Shown: one piece after another, positions 1 to 8,807 of the stretch
Position numbering within the stretch: position 1 is the stretch's first letter
Layout of the letters: each line of letters opens with the position of its first letter
NCBI RefSeq assembly: GCF_028473605.1
Contig: NZ_CP097267.1
Coordinates: 996,501-1,060,500 of the forward strand
Direction: 5' to 3'
From: Acidovorax sp. NCPPB 3576
GTDB lineage: Bacteria; Pseudomonadota; Gammaproteobacteria; Burkholderiales; Burkholderiaceae_C
DNA length: 64,000 nucleotides
The notes under the pieces: generated by a model
Told to the model about the DNA's origin: nothing
Databases searched by the model: none
Seen by the model: the letters and a program-made list of their open reading frames with translations, nothing else
Program-made: the position numbers and the translations under genes

Positions 1-697
1 CGGCTTCCTGAGCATGGGCGCTGACGGTGCGCACATCGACGAAGCTGTCGCTGCGTTCCGTGACACCGAACTGCTCCGCCAGAAAATTGCGGTAGCCGTT
101 CACATAATGGATTTCGTTGCCTGCGTAGTTTTCCAATCCCTTGTGTTTGGACTGACTGAAATCACGCAGCGCCTGGTTCAGCATGTCTTCCCAGACCCTT
201 TTGGCGTGGGTGTGCAAGCCTTTGGCCAGGTTCAGGTCCTGGGCGGCCATGATCAGGTTGGTCGTGGTGCCTTCGGAACACACCAGAAGTCCTGACGCCA
301 GGTTCTCGATGATTTCCATGCGTGTCGAAAGCGGGATCGTGTGGTCCGCCACCGCCGTGCACAGCGTGTCCAGCGAGGCCTTGCCTTCGCCGTAGAGGCG
401 CGATATCTGCGTGGAATAGTGCCCGGCCACGCCACCTTCCACCCGGCTTTTGAAGGTGTCCAGCGCCTCGATGGACTGCTGGGATTTGGAGGAGGGATGT
501 TGTTCGAGAAAGGTTTTCAGTTTGCCGATGCCTGCCCGGTACTGCGTCATGAGCTGCTTGCCACGCCCCGATTTTTCGAAGGCCGGTATCGAAGTCCCGT
601 CAACGCTCGGTTCGTAGCGCACGGCTTCTTGCGGCGCGTAAGGCTCCGCAGCCGCGGTCGCGCGGGGCGGCTTGTGGAATTGCGGTGTGATCTGCAT
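1..697 (-). CDS. Unrecognised protein, N-terminal part (cut by window edge)
   Basis: An open frame of 232 codons runs leftward from an ATG at 697 and leaves the window without a stop. The start has a good Shine-Dalgarno sequence (GGAGG, about 7 bases upstream). The protein has no signal peptide or membrane segment. Its first 40 residues are rich in Pro, Ala and Ser, and the rest looks helical, with the landmarks LVCSEGTTTNL and NEIHYVNGYRNFLAEQFGV. I do not recognise the family. The disordered N-terminus followed by a helical body would fit a translocated (type III) effector of a plant-associated Acidovorax, but that is a guess. Only one CGAA half-site of a possible HrpX-type PIP box lies upstream (near 768). 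Confidence 0.6.
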   Translation of the reverse strand, partial: MQITPQFHKPPRATAAAEPYAPQEAVRYEPSVDGTSIPAFEKSGRGKQLMTQYRAGIGKLKTFLEQHPSSKSQQSIEALDTFKSRVEGGVAGHYSTQISRLYGEGKASLDTLCTAVADHTIPLSTRMEIIENLASGLLVCSEGTTTNLIMAAQDLNLAKGLHTHAKRVWEDMLNQALRDFSQSKHKGLENYAGNEIHYVNGYRNFLAEQFGVTERSDSFVDVRTVSAHAQEA

Positions 698-988
698 GGT
701 CGGCCTCCGGAATGCCGGGACCATACGGGGTTGCGCGCGTGGGCGGTGCGCGCATCCGAAGCAGTTGCCGTGCGGCCGCTGTTGCTCTACCGGCAGGCTC
801 ATATCGCTTTGCAACACGAGCCTGCATGACGGCCGGGAACCGCGCTGTCCGCGCGGCGGGCTTACCGCCCCGCGGCAGCCCGCAGTGCTGCTGCCTTGTC
901 CGTCTTTTGGCTATGGCCGGCCCTGCGGGCCTTCACATCGCTGCGCGATATGAGCCGTCGCCGAAAGCGCTGCCAAACCACGCGGATC
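698..988. other. Intergenic region carrying a diverged duplicate of the metK tail
   Basis: This 300-base gap holds no convincing gene. It carries the second copy of the metK 3' end (851-908). Around it is a weaker similarity at the same offset of 138 bases, in which the motif CATATCGCT near 799 resembles CACATCGCT near 937. A short GC hairpin (GGCCC, loop GCA, GGGCC) near 922-934 has no T-run, so it is a poor terminator candidate. Confidence 0.5.
851..908. repeat. Direct repeat copy 1 (duplicate of metK 3' end)
   Basis: These 58 bases match 989-1046 with a single mismatch (G for A, within CGCGGCAGCC versus CGCAGCAGCC). Read on the minus strand, they repeat the last metK codons and the TAA stop. 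This copy lies outside the gene, 138 bases beyond the original. Confidence 0.9.
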
Positions 989-1046
989 GCGCGGCGGGCT
1001 TACCGCCCCGCAGCAGCCCGCAGTGCTGCTGCCTTGTCCGTCTTTT
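989..1046. repeat. Direct repeat copy 2 (inside metK 3' end)
   Basis: This is the in-gene partner of 851-908. It contains the metK stop codon at 1000-1002 and the codons for the Ala-rich C-terminal tail. Confidence 0.9.
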
Positions 1047-2181
1047 CCCAGGTGAACTCGGGCTCTTCGCGGCCGAAGTGGCCGTAGGCGGCGGTCTTTT
1101 CGTAGATGGGGCGCAGCAGATCGAGCATCTGGATGATGCCCTTGGGGCGCAGGTCGAAGTGTTCCTGCACCAGCTTGGCGATCTGGTCGTCCGGAATCAC
1201 GCCCGTGCCTTCGGTGTACACCGTCACGTTCATGGGGCGGGCCACGCCGATGGCATAGGCCACCTGGATCTGGCACTGGCGCGCCAGGCCTGCGGCGACG
1301 ATGTTCTTGGCCACGTAGCGCGCGGCGTAGGCGGCCGAGCGGTCCACCTTGGTTGGGTCCTTGCCGCTGAACGCGCCGCCGCCATGGGGGCAGGCACCGC
1401 CGTAGGTGTCCACGATGATCTTGCGGCCGGTCAGGCCGCAGTCGCCTTGCGGGCCGCCGATGACGAAGCGGCCGGTGGGGTTGATGAGGTACTTGGTGTC
1501 CTGGAGCCACTCGCTGGGCAGCACGGGCTTGATGATTTCCTCGATGACGGCTTCGGTGAAGCTGGCCTTCATCTTGGTGGACGTCTCGCTCTGGTCGGGG
1601 TGGTGCTGGGTGGACAGCACCACGGTGTCGATGCTGTGGGGCTTGCCGTCCACGTAGCGCATCGTGACCTGGCTCTTGGCGTCGGGCCGCAGGAAGGGCA
1701 GGCGCCCGTCCTTGCGCAGCTGGGCCTGGCGCTCGACCAGGCGGTGGGCGTAGTAGATAGGCGCGGGCATCAGCTCGGGCGTCTCGTCGCAGGCGTAGCC
1801 GAACATCAGGCCCTGGTCGCCGGCGCCGGTGTTCAGGTGGTCGTCGCTGGCCTGGTCCACGCCCTGGGCGATGTCGTTGCTCTGCTTGTCGTAGGCCACC
1901 AGCACCGCGCAACCCTTGTAGTCAATGCCGTAGTCGGTGTTGTCGTAGCCGATGCGCTTGATGGTGTCGCGCGCGATCTGGATGTAATCCACATGCGCGT
2001 TGGTAGTGATCTCGCCCGCCAGCACCACGAGCCCGGTGTTGGTGAGGGTCTCGGCCGCCACGCGGCTGCGGGGGTCCTGCTTGAAGATCGCGTCCAGAAT
2101 CGCGTCGGAAATCTGGTCGGCGACCTTGTCAGGGTGGCCTTCCGAGACGGATTCGGAGGTGAAAAGGAAATCGTTCGCCAT
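1000..2181 (-). CDS. metK: S-adenosylmethionine synthetase
   Basis: MetK makes S-adenosylmethionine from methionine and ATP in the cytoplasm. The 393-residue protein has the usual length and full-length landmarks: [11 protein letters not shown] near the N-terminus, the methionine/ATP loop [12 protein letters not shown] near residue 118, and the P-loop-like [16 protein letters not shown] near 265. The start ATG at 2181 follows an AGGAG at 11 bases. The C-terminal end ([11 protein letters not shown]) is Ala-rich and is the segment duplicated downstream of the gene. The gene is divergent from the acyltransferase pair at 2313. No SAM riboswitch is recognisable in the 131-base gap. Confidence 0.98.
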   Translation of the reverse strand: MANDFLFTSESVSEGHPDKVADQISDAILDAIFKQDPRSRVAAETLTNTGLVVLAGEITTNAHVDYIQIARDTIKRIGYDNTDYGIDYKGCAVLVAYDKQSNDIAQGVDQASDDHLNTGAGDQGLMFGYACDETPELMPAPIYYAHRLVERQAQLRKDGRLPFLRPDAKSQVTMRYVDGKPHSIDTVVLSTQHHPDQSETSTKMKASFTEAVIEEIIKPVLPSEWLQDTKYLINPTGRFVIGGPQGDCGLTGRKIIVDTYGGACPHGGGAFSGKDPTKVDRSAAYAARYVAKNIVAAGLARQCQIQVAYAIGVARPMNVTVYTEGTGVIPDDQIAKLVQEHFDLRPKGIIQMLDLLRPIYEKTAAYGHFGREEPEFTWEKTDKAAALRAAAGR

Positions 2182-2248
2182 TTGAATAAACTCCTGTGTT
2201 CCGGCATTTTGGGCGTTGCCCTCAGCCTTGGGAGCTTTGGCGAACGCT

Positions 2249-2278
2249 TTAGCAGATTTGTTTTACGTCGCCCTGCAA
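2249..2278 (-). promoter_or_regulatory. Candidate sigma-70 promoter for metK
   Basis: On the minus strand a TTGCAG (-35, 2278-2273) and a TGCTAA (-10, 2254-2249) are separated by 18 bases and lie about 70 bases before the metK start. The match is moderate and was judged by eye only. Confidence 0.35.
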
Positions 2279-2312
2279 GTTGCTCATTTAACTCAGCGAC
2301 CTCGCCATTTTA

Positions 2313-3164
2313 ATGCCAACCCTTTTCCGTTTCCTTTCCCGGCTTCCGCTCTGGCTCGTCCATGCCCTTGGCGCGGCCGCGGGCTGGCTGGTTTTCTGCC
2401 TCTCGCCCACCTACCGGCGGCGCTTTCGCGAGAACGCGGCGCGCGCCGGCTATTCGTTCTGCCAAGTGCGTGCGGCCGTGGGCCACGCGGGCCGCATGGC
2501 GGCCGAACTGCCCCGCCTGTGGCTGCGCGAGCAGACGCCGTGCCGCATCGAGAACGCCGCCGCGGTCGAGCGGGCCTGGGGCGCGGGCAAGGGCATCGTC
2601 TTTCTCACCCCGCACCTGGGTTGCTTCGAGCTGTCGGTGCAGGCCGCGGCCCAGCGCTGGAGCGCCGAGCGCGGGCCCATCACCATCCTGTACCGCCCCG
2701 CGCGCCAGCCCTGGCTGGCCGGCGTGATGGCCACCGCGCGCAACCGCCCCGGCATCCGCGCGGTGCCCACGGCGCTCACAGGCGTGCGCCAGATGATCAA
2801 GGCGTTGCGCCGCGGCGAGGCCGTGGGCCTGCTGCCCGACCAGGTGCCGCCGCAGGGCCAGGGCGTGTGGTCGCCGTTCTTCGGCCGCGAGGCCTACACC
2901 ATGACCCTGGCCGCGCGGCTGGCGCAGCAGACGGGCGCCACGGTGGTCCTGGCGCGCTGCGAGCGGCTGGGCGCCGGCCGCGGCTATGTCTTGCATTTCG
3001 AGGAGTTGTCCGTGCCCCTGTCCGAAGACCTTGACGCGGCCGTGCTGCAGATCAACCAGGCGATGGAGCACACCATCCGCCAGAGCCCCGGCCAGTACCT
3101 GTGGGGCTACGCCCGCTACAAGCAGCCGCGGGCCGACGCGCACGCCGCAGGGGCCGCGGCATGA
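2313..3164 (+). CDS. LpxL/HtrB-type acyltransferase 1
   Basis: This 283-residue protein belongs to the lysophospholipid/lipid A late acyltransferase family, which adds acyl chains to the lipid A precursor at the inner membrane. It has an N-terminal hydrophobic anchor (residues about 10-30) and the catalytic HxxxxE motif HLGCFE at 101-106. A second conserved block, LPDQVPPQGQGVW, lies near 176. It forms a pair with the next gene through an ATGA overlap, as LpxL-type pairs next to metK often do in Betaproteobacteria. No clear Shine-Dalgarno sequence precedes the ATG. Which acyl position it serves cannot be read from the sequence. Confidence 0.9.
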   Translation: MPTLFRFLSRLPLWLVHALGAAAGWLVFCLSPTYRRRFRENAARAGYSFCQVRAAVGHAGRMAAELPRLWLREQTPCRIENAAAVERAWGAGKGIVFLTPHLGCFELSVQAAAQRWSAERGPITILYRPARQPWLAGVMATARNRPGIRAVPTALTGVRQMIKALRRGEAVGLLPDQVPPQGQGVWSPFFGREAYTMTLAARLAQQTGATVVLARCERLGAGRGYVLHFEELSVPLSEDLDAAVLQINQAMEHTIRQSPGQYLWGYARYKQPRADAHAAGAAA

Positions 3165-4033
3165 CGGGCCGCATGAACGTGTGGCTGATGGGCGTGCTGG
3201 CCCGCCTGCCGCTGCCGGTGCTGCGCGGCCTGGGCTGGGTGATCGGCCAGGTGCTCTACCTGCTGGCCGCGCCGCGCCGCAAGGTGGCGCTGCGCAATCT
3301 GGAGCTGTGCTTTCCCGATGCGTCCCCCGCCCAGCGGCGCGCCTGGGCCCGCGAGACCTTCGTGCGCTTTTGCCAGACCTGGCTGGACCGCAGTTGGCTG
3401 TGGATGGCGCCGCGCGCGGTGGTCGAAAAGCGGCTCACCATCCACGGCGCGCTGCACGAGCTGGACGGCGACGCGCCCACCATCATCTTCGCGCCGCATT
3501 TCCTCGGCATGGACGCGGCGGGCACGGCGCTCACCCTGCAGACCGACCGGGCCTTCACCTCGATCTTCACGCCGCACCCGGACCCGGCCGTGGACGCCTG
3601 GCTGTTCGCGGGCCGCCAGCGCTTTGGCAACGTGCGCATGCTCAACCGGGGCGACGGCGTCAAGCCCATCCTGAGCGGGCTGCGCAAGGGCGGGCTGCTG
3701 TATCTGCTGCCGGACATGGACTTCGGCCCGAGCGAGTCGGTGTTCGTGCCGTTCTACGGCGTGCGCGCGGCGACGATCCCTTCGCTGTCGCGCTTCGCCC
3801 GCCTGGGCCGCGCCAAGGTCGTGCCGCTGGTGGGGCGCATCACCCCGACGGGTTACAGCGCCGAGATGATGCCGGCCTGGGAGAACTTTCCCACCGACGA
3901 CCTGGAGGCCGACACCGCCCGCATGAACCGCGAACTGCAGCAATGGGTGGACACCATGCCGGGCCAGTATTACTGGGTGCACAAGCGCTTCAAGTCGCGT
4001 CCGGACGGCGAGCCTTCGGTGTACCGGAAATAA
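3161..4033 (+). CDS. LpxL/HtrB-type acyltransferase 2
   Basis: This is the second late acyltransferase of the lipid A type, 290 residues long. The ATG at 3161 overlaps the stop of the upstream acyltransferase (ATGA), so the longer in-frame extension is not used. The catalytic motif here is HFLGMD (113-118), the HxxxxD form. A hydrophobic N-terminal segment (about 8-36) should anchor it to the inner membrane. The two proteins are clearly paralogous and probably act in sequence on lipid A. Its end is followed within 25 bases by a copy of the dispersed repeat. Confidence 0.92.
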   Translation: MTGRMNVWLMGVLARLPLPVLRGLGWVIGQVLYLLAAPRRKVALRNLELCFPDASPAQRRAWARETFVRFCQTWLDRSWLWMAPRAVVEKRLTIHGALHELDGDAPTIIFAPHFLGMDAAGTALTLQTDRAFTSIFTPHPDPAVDAWLFAGRQRFGNVRMLNRGDGVKPILSGLRKGGLLYLLPDMDFGPSESVFVPFYGVRAATIPSLSRFARLGRAKVVPLVGRITPTGYSAEMMPAWENFPTDDLEADTARMNRELQQWVDTMPGQYYWVHKRFKSRPDGEPSVYRK

Positions 4034-4055
4034 ACGAAAGTTTCAGCACAATCGC

Positions 4056-4105
4056 CGCCATGCCGGCGGATTGATTGCCTGTGTTGCTATTAATTTGGTA
4101 GCAAA
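4056..4105 (-). repeat. Dispersed palindromic repeat, copy a
   Basis: Read on the minus strand this begins with TTTGCTACCAAATTAATAGC and continues through a degenerate ATCAATCCGCCGG core. It is a diverged copy of the family best seen at 11913 and 43966. The head palindrome is TTGCTA...TAGCAA. It contains the stop codon of the following minus-strand hydrolase gene. Confidence 0.6.
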
Positions 4106-5010
4106 TGTGTCGCCAGGCTTTCGGTGATGGCCTGGATCGCCACTTTTGGCTGCTCGTGCACGATCCAGTGCGAGGCGCCCGGCACCTCGGTGCGGGCCAG
4201 CGACGGCACCCACTGCTCCAGCCCCTGCAGCAGCCCCGGCAGCAAGGCCGGGTCGTCCAGGCCCCAGACCACGCGGGTGGGCACGTTCACCGTGAGCATC
4301 GAATCCGGCAGGGTGAGCGCGCCGGCGCCGGCATCGCCCTCGCGCGGCGGGCGCAGCGGGCTGGCGCGGTAGTAGTTGCACGGGCCCGTCAGGCCGGCAC
4401 CCCAGGTGGCGCGGTACTGCTCGCGCACCTCGGGCGTGAGCCAAGCGGGTGCCGTGCCGTCGGCCTGGTCGAAAAAGCCGAACAGCCGCCGGAAGTCGTC
4501 GGCCGCGAGCAGCGCCTCGGCGTCCGGCCGGCAGAGAAAGTGCATGTACTGGCTGGCCGCCTGCTGTGCCGGGTTGCTCTGCAGCTCGCGCAGGAACGTG
4601 CCCGGGTGCGGCGAATTCACAATCACCAGCCGCTGCATCAGTTCGGGCCGCTGGTTGGCCAGGTTCCAGGCCACTGCGCCGCCCCAGTCGTGCGCGATCA
4701 GCGCGGCCAGGGGCTGGGAGCCGCCGCATTCCGCCGCGATCAGGGCCGTGATGTCCTGCACCAGGTGCTTGGCGCGGTAGGCGGCCACCTCCGGCGGGGC
4801 GCTCGATGGCGCGAAGCCGCGCAGCCAGGGCGCCACGCAGCGGTAGCCGCCATGGGCCGGGTCGGCGAAGTGCTCCAGCAGCGCATCCCAGATGAAGGCG
4901 CCTTCGGGAAACCCGTGCAGGAACAGCAGCACCGGACGGCCGCGCTCGCCAGCGGTGCGGCAGTGCAGGGTGGTGCCGTGGGGCAGCTCGTGCGCAAGGG
5001 TGTTGATCAT
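4090..5010 (-). CDS. Alpha/beta hydrolase, epoxide hydrolase/dehalogenase-like
   Basis: This is a 306-residue cytoplasmic alpha/beta-fold hydrolase. The oxyanion segment LFLHGFPEG lies near 29-37. The nucleophile elbow is HDWGG at 107-111, with Asp108 rather than Ser as nucleophile, which is typical of haloalkane dehalogenases and soluble epoxide hydrolases. The acid is probably Asp252 (WGLDD) and the base His281 (GASHW). The substrate cannot be predicted. The last codons (LLPN and the TAA) fall inside repeat copy a. The ATG at 5010 directly abuts repeat copy b, so its ribosome-binding region lies within that repeat. Confidence 0.9.
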   Translation of the reverse strand: MINTLAHELPHGTTLHCRTAGERGRPVLLFLHGFPEGAFIWDALLEHFADPAHGGYRCVAPWLRGFAPSSAPPEVAAYRAKHLVQDITALIAAECGGSQPLAALIAHDWGGAVAWNLANQRPELMQRLVIVNSPHPGTFLRELQSNPAQQAASQYMHFLCRPDAEALLAADDFRRLFGFFDQADGTAPAWLTPEVREQYRATWGAGLTGPCNYYRASPLRPPREGDAGAGALTLPDSMLTVNVPTRVVWGLDDPALLPGLLQGLEQWVPSLARTEVPGASHWIVHEQPKVAIQAITESLATHLLPN

Positions 5011-5073
5011 GATGCTCTGCTTTTGATAGCTGTCAGCGCATGACCTGTCTGCGCTGGAGCCTATTCTTGCTCT
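5011..5073 (+). repeat. Dispersed palindromic repeat, copy b
   Basis: The sequence runs from GATGCTCTGCTTTTGATAGC to GCGCTGGAGCC and ends TTGCTCTGA, the same tail as copy g at 37371. It fills the whole gap between the hydrolase start and the engB stop, and includes the TAG of engB. Confidence 0.75.
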
Positions 5074-5801
5074 GAATCCTCGTCAGCGTCCGGAGGGGTG
5101 TTTTCGCCCTCCGCCTCGGGCGAAGGGCCGTCCACGGGGTGCGACCACTGCCACAGCAGTTGCGCCACCTCGTCCACCCCTTGCTTCTTGAGGGCCGAGA
5201 ACATCTTGACCTCGCCGCCGCCGGCCTGCAGTCGCGTGATGGACAGCACCTTGGCCTGTTCGGCGCGGGTGAGCTTGTCGGCCTTGGTGAGCAGCACCAG
5301 GAATTTCAGGCCCGATTCGACGCGCGGGCGCACGGCCTCCAGCAGCGCTTCGTCCAGCTCGGTCAGGCCCAGGCGCGGGTCGCACAGCAGCACGATGCCG
5401 GTCAGGCTCTGGCGGGTGACCAGGTAGCTCAGCATCACCTGCTGCCAGCGGATCTTGTCCGAGCGCGACACGGCGGCGTAGCCGTAGCCGGGGAGGTCGG
5501 CCAGCACGGCGTCGGTCACGCCCTGCTTGCCCAGCGAGAACAAATTGATGTGCTGCGTGCGACCGGGCTTCTTGGAGGCGAAGGCCAGCTGCTTTTGCTG
5601 CGTGAGCGTGTTGATGCAGGTGGACTTGCCGGCATTGGAGCGGCCCACGAAGGCGATCTCGGGCACGTCGATGGTTGGCAGGTGGTGCAGTTGCGCCGCC
5701 GTCGTCAGGAACCGCGTGGTGTGCATCCACCCCATGGCGACTTTGGCGTCGGGTGCGGGCGGGAGGGAGCCAGCAACTGGCGCATGTGATGTAGTCGTCA
5801 T
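5061..5801 (-). CDS. engB: Ribosome biogenesis GTPase EngB (YihA/YsxC)
   Basis: EngB is an essential small GTPase needed for 50S subunit assembly. The 246-residue protein has the G1 motif GRSNAGKST at 53-61, G3 DLPGYG, and G4 TKAD. The frame is open far upstream, but the family length and the position of the cytochrome c4 gene argue for the ATG at 5801. The acidic C-terminal tail (DADEDSEQE) ends inside repeat copy b, which supplies the last codons and the stop. The gene is divergent from the cytochrome c4 gene at 5886, a neighbour often seen in Betaproteobacteria. Confidence 0.96.
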   Translation of the reverse strand: MTTTSHAPVAGSLPPAPDAKVAMGWMHTTRFLTTAAQLHHLPTIDVPEIAFVGRSNAGKSTCINTLTQQKQLAFASKKPGRTQHINLFSLGKQGVTDAVLADLPGYGYAAVSRSDKIRWQQVMLSYLVTRQSLTGIVLLCDPRLGLTELDEALLEAVRPRVESGLKFLVLLTKADKLTRAEQAKVLSITRLQAGGGEVKMFSALKKQGVDEVAQLLWQWSHPVDGPSPEAEGENTPPDADEDSEQE

Positions 5802-5885
5802 AACGGGGGTTACCAAGGATAGAGGGCCAGGGGGTCGCATTGTAGAATCGCGCCGTTTTGCGCCCATAACACAAGAACCCTCGAT

Positions 5886-6533
5886 ATGAAGAAATTGCTT
5901 GCTCCCATGCTGATGGCTGCCGTGCTGGCAGTTGCTGCTTTCCCGGCTTTTTCGCAGGGGGCCGCTCCCGCTGCCGCGGCGCAAAAACCCGCCAAGCCGG
6001 ACCTCGTCAAGGGCGAAGCCACCTTCACCGCGGTGTGCGTGGCCTGCCACGCAGCCGATGGCAACTCCACCATCGCCATCAACCCCAAGCTGGCCCAGCA
6101 GCATCCCGAATACCTCGTCAAGCAGCTGCAGGAGTTCAAATCCGGCAAGCGCAACAACCCCGTCATGAAGGGCTTCGCCTCGGCCCTGTCCGATGACGAC
6201 ATGCGCAACATCGCCTGGTGGGTGGCATCCAAGCAGGCCAAGCCGGGCTTCGCCAAGGACAAGGAACTCGTCGCCCTGGGCGAGCGCATCTACCGCGGCG
6301 GCATCGCCGACCGCAACATCGCCGCCTGCGCCGGCTGCCACAGCCCCAATGGCGCGGGCATTCCGGTGCAGTACCCCCGCCTGTCGGGCCAGCACGCCGA
6401 CTACACCGCCGCGCAACTCGTCGCCTTCCGCGACGGCGTGCGCAGCAACAGCCTGCAGATGACGCAGGTCGCCGCCAAGCTCAACGACCGCGAAATCAAG
6501 GCCGTCGCCGACTACATCGCTGGCCTGCGTTGA
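5886..6533 (+). CDS. Di-heme cytochrome c4
   Basis: This periplasmic or membrane-associated electron carrier delivers electrons to terminal oxidases. The 215-residue precursor has a signal peptide (residues 1-23, ending AFSQG) and two heme-binding sites, CVACH at 51-55 and CAGCH at 148-152, one per domain. That is the two-lobed cytochrome c4 plan. It sits directly upstream of the cytochrome c maturation genes resB and ccsB, whose products would attach its hemes. A strong hairpin terminator follows at 6606. Confidence 0.95.
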   Translation: MKKLLAPMLMAAVLAVAAFPAFSQGAAPAAAAQKPAKPDLVKGEATFTAVCVACHAADGNSTIAINPKLAQQHPEYLVKQLQEFKSGKRNNPVMKGFASALSDDDMRNIAWWVASKQAKPGFAKDKELVALGERIYRGGIADRNIAACAGCHSPNGAGIPVQYPRLSGQHADYTAAQLVAFRDGVRSNSLQMTQVAAKLNDREIKAVADYIAGLR

Positions 6534-6605
6534 CCTGGGTCAATCCCCCGGGCCGGCCGCCGTGCCGCGCCCCTGAACCAACCGCCGATAATCACACCCA
6601 AGACG

Positions 6606-6640
6606 GGCGGGTCCATCTGAACGGATGGCCCGCCCTTTTG
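6606..6640 (+). terminator. Rho-independent terminator after cytochrome c4
   Basis: A stem of GGGCGGG plus CCATC pairs with GATGG plus CCGCCC around the loop TGAAC, followed by TTTT. It lies 73 bases after the cytochrome c4 stop and just before resB. Confidence 0.75.
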
Positions 6641-6650
6641 TCTTTCTTCC

Positions 6651-8807
6651 ATGTCTGAAACCACCCACGGCATCCGCATCCACACCCGCTCGCAGGCCAT
6701 GCGCGCGGCGGTGGAATTGCTGTCGTCCATGCGCTTCGCGATCTCGCTGCTGACGGTGATCTGCATCGCCTCGGTGATCGGCACGGTGCTCAAGCAGCAC
6801 GAGCCCGCCGCCAACTACGTGAACCAGTTCGGGCCGTTCTGGGCCGAGCTGTTCATGGCGCTCAAGCTCAACGCGGTGTACAGCGCCTGGTGGTTCCTGC
6901 TGATCCTGGCGTTCCTCGTGGCGAGTACCTCGCTGTGCATCGCGCGCAACGGCCCGCGCTACCTGGCCGACGTGCGCAACTACAAGGAAAACGTCCGCGA
7001 GCAAAGCCTGCAGGCCTTCGGGCTGAGGGCGCAGGGACCGCTGCCCGGCGAAACCCCCGAAGCCGCGGCGCGCCGCATCGGCGACATGCTGGCCGGCGGC
7101 GGCTGGAAGGTGCGGCTGCAGCAGCGCACCACGCCGGCCGGGCCCGGCACGGGCTGGATGGTGGCGGCCAAGGCGGGCGCGGCCAACAAGATCGGCTACA
7201 TCGCGGCGCACAGCGCCATCGTGCTGGTGTGCGTGGGCGGCCTGCTGGACGGCGACCTGGTCGTGCGCGCGCAGATGTGGCTGGGCGGCAAGACACCCTA
7301 CAACGGCGGCGGCCTGATCTCCGAAGTGCGGCCCGAACACCGTCTGTCCGAGCGCAACCCCACCTTCCGCGGCAACCTGCTGGTGGCCGAGGGCACGCAG
7401 TCGAGCACCGCCATCCTGAGCCAGTCCGACGGCGTGCTGCTGCAGGAGCTGCCGTTCGCCATCGAGCTGAAGAAGTTCATCGTCGAGCATTACTCCACCG
7501 GCATGCCCAAGCTCTTCGCGAGCGAGATCGTCATCCACGACAAGGCCACCGGCGAGGCCACGCCCGCGCGCGTGGAGGTCAACCACCCGGCGAACTACCG
7601 CGGCATCGAGATCTACCAGTCCAGCTTCGACGACGGCGGCTCGCGCCTGCAACTGCGCGCGGTGCCGCTCGCGCCCGGCATAGCGCCTTTCGACGTGGAG
7701 GGCGTGGTGGGCAGCTCCACGCCGCTCGCGGCCAGCGCCGCGGGCCAGCCGTTCACGCTCGAATTCACCGCACTGCGCACCATCAACGTCGAGAACTTCA
7801 GCGGCACCGGCGCCGTCTCCTCCGGCGCCGACGTGCGCAAGGTGGACCTGCGCCAGGCCATCGAGTCGCGCCTGGGCGCAGGCAACAAGACGGCGACCCG
7901 CAAGGAACTGCGCAACATCGGCCCGAGCGTGAGCTACAAGCTGCGCGACGCGGCGGGCCAGGCGCGCGAGTTCCACAACTACATGCTGCCGATGGACACG
8001 GGGGACGGGCAGCCTGTCTTCCTGCTCGGGGTGCGCGAGACGCCGTCCGAGCCGTTCCGCTTCCTGCGCATTCCGGTGGACGACCAGGGCAGCATGCAGG
8101 GCTTCGTGCGCATGCGCCTGGCGCTGGCCGATCCGGCGCTGCGCGAGCAGGCGGTGCGCCGCTACGTGGCCAAGGCGGTGGACCCCGCGCGCCCCGAGCT
8201 GGCCGAGCAACTGGCGCAATCGACCGTGCGCGCCCTGTCGCTCTTTGCGGGCTCCGCCCCAGGCACTGCTGCAGGTGCGGAAGGCCGCGGCGGGCTGCAG
8301 GCGATCTCGGACTTCATGGAGGCCAACGTGCCGCCGGCCGAACGCGAGCGCGCGGGCGAGGTGCTGATCCGCATCCTGAACGGCGCGCTGTTCGAGCTGG
8401 CCCAGTTGACGCGCGAGCGCGCGGGCCTCAAACCCCTGGAGCAAAGCGATGCCACCCAGGCGTTCATGACGCAGGCGGTGCTGTCGCTCAGCGATGCACA
8501 GGCCTACCCGGTGCCCGTGGCGTTCGAGTTGAAGGACTTCACCCAGGTGCAGGCGAGCGTCTTCCAGGTGGCACGAGCGCCGGGCAAGAACATCGTGTAC
8601 CTCGGCTGCGCGCTGCTGATCATCGGCGTGTTTTCGATGCTCTACGTGCGCGAACGGCGCCTGTGGGTGTGGCTGGTGCCCAAAGAGGGCGGCGCGCAGG
8701 CCACCATGGCGCTGTCGAGCAACCGCAAGACCCTGGACGGCGACCGCGAGTTCGCCCGGCTCACCGACAAACTCATCGGGGCGCGGCCCCACGGAGACAC
8801 CGCATGA
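6651..8807 (+). CDS. resB: Cytochrome c biogenesis protein ResB (Ccs1)
   Basis: ResB is one half of the System II cytochrome c synthase, which holds apocytochrome and ligates heme at the periplasmic face. The 718-residue protein has early membrane segments at about 33-52 and 73-93, another at about 178-198, a large periplasmic domain, and a last membrane segment at about 645-663 ([19 protein letters not shown]). The next gene starts within its stop (ATGA), so the two halves of the synthase are translationally coupled. The cytochrome c4 just upstream is a natural substrate. Confidence 0.95.
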   Translation: MSETTHGIRIHTRSQAMRAAVELLSSMRFAISLLTVICIASVIGTVLKQHEPAANYVNQFGPFWAELFMALKLNAVYSAWWFLLILAFLVASTSLCIARNGPRYLADVRNYKENVREQSLQAFGLRAQGPLPGETPEAAARRIGDMLAGGGWKVRLQQRTTPAGPGTGWMVAAKAGAANKIGYIAAHSAIVLVCVGGLLDGDLVVRAQMWLGGKTPYNGGGLISEVRPEHRLSERNPTFRGNLLVAEGTQSSTAILSQSDGVLLQELPFAIELKKFIVEHYSTGMPKLFASEIVIHDKATGEATPARVEVNHPANYRGIEIYQSSFDDGGSRLQLRAVPLAPGIAPFDVEGVVGSSTPLAASAAGQPFTLEFTALRTINVENFSGTGAVSSGADVRKVDLRQAIESRLGAGNKTATRKELRNIGPSVSYKLRDAAGQAREFHNYMLPMDTGDGQPVFLLGVRETPSEPFRFLRIPVDDQGSMQGFVRMRLALADPALREQAVRRYVAKAVDPARPELAEQLAQSTVRALSLFAGSAPGTAAGAEGRGGLQAISDFMEANVPPAERERAGEVLIRILNGALFELAQLTRERAGLKPLEQSDATQAFMTQAVLSLSDAQAYPVPVAFELKDFTQVQASVFQVARAPGKNIVYLGCALLIIGVFSMLYVRERRLWVWLVPKEGGAQATMALSSNRKTLDGDREFARLTDKLIGARPHGDTA

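Noticed and set aside
698..830. PIP box before the edge protein
   Set aside because: Only one CGAA half-site is present; no second one at the required spacing.
2182..2312. SAM riboswitch in the metK leader
   Set aside because: A GTCGC...GCGAC dyad is present near 2268-2303, but none of the known SAM riboswitch cores is recognisable.
712..2313. A 533-codon plus-strand frame across metK
   Set aside because: It lies antisense to the full, recognisable metK and reads as a Val/Gly/His-rich shadow.
5802..6416. The upstream extension of the engB frame across the cytochrome c4 gene
   Set aside because: It is antisense to a well-supported gene and would double the length of EngB.
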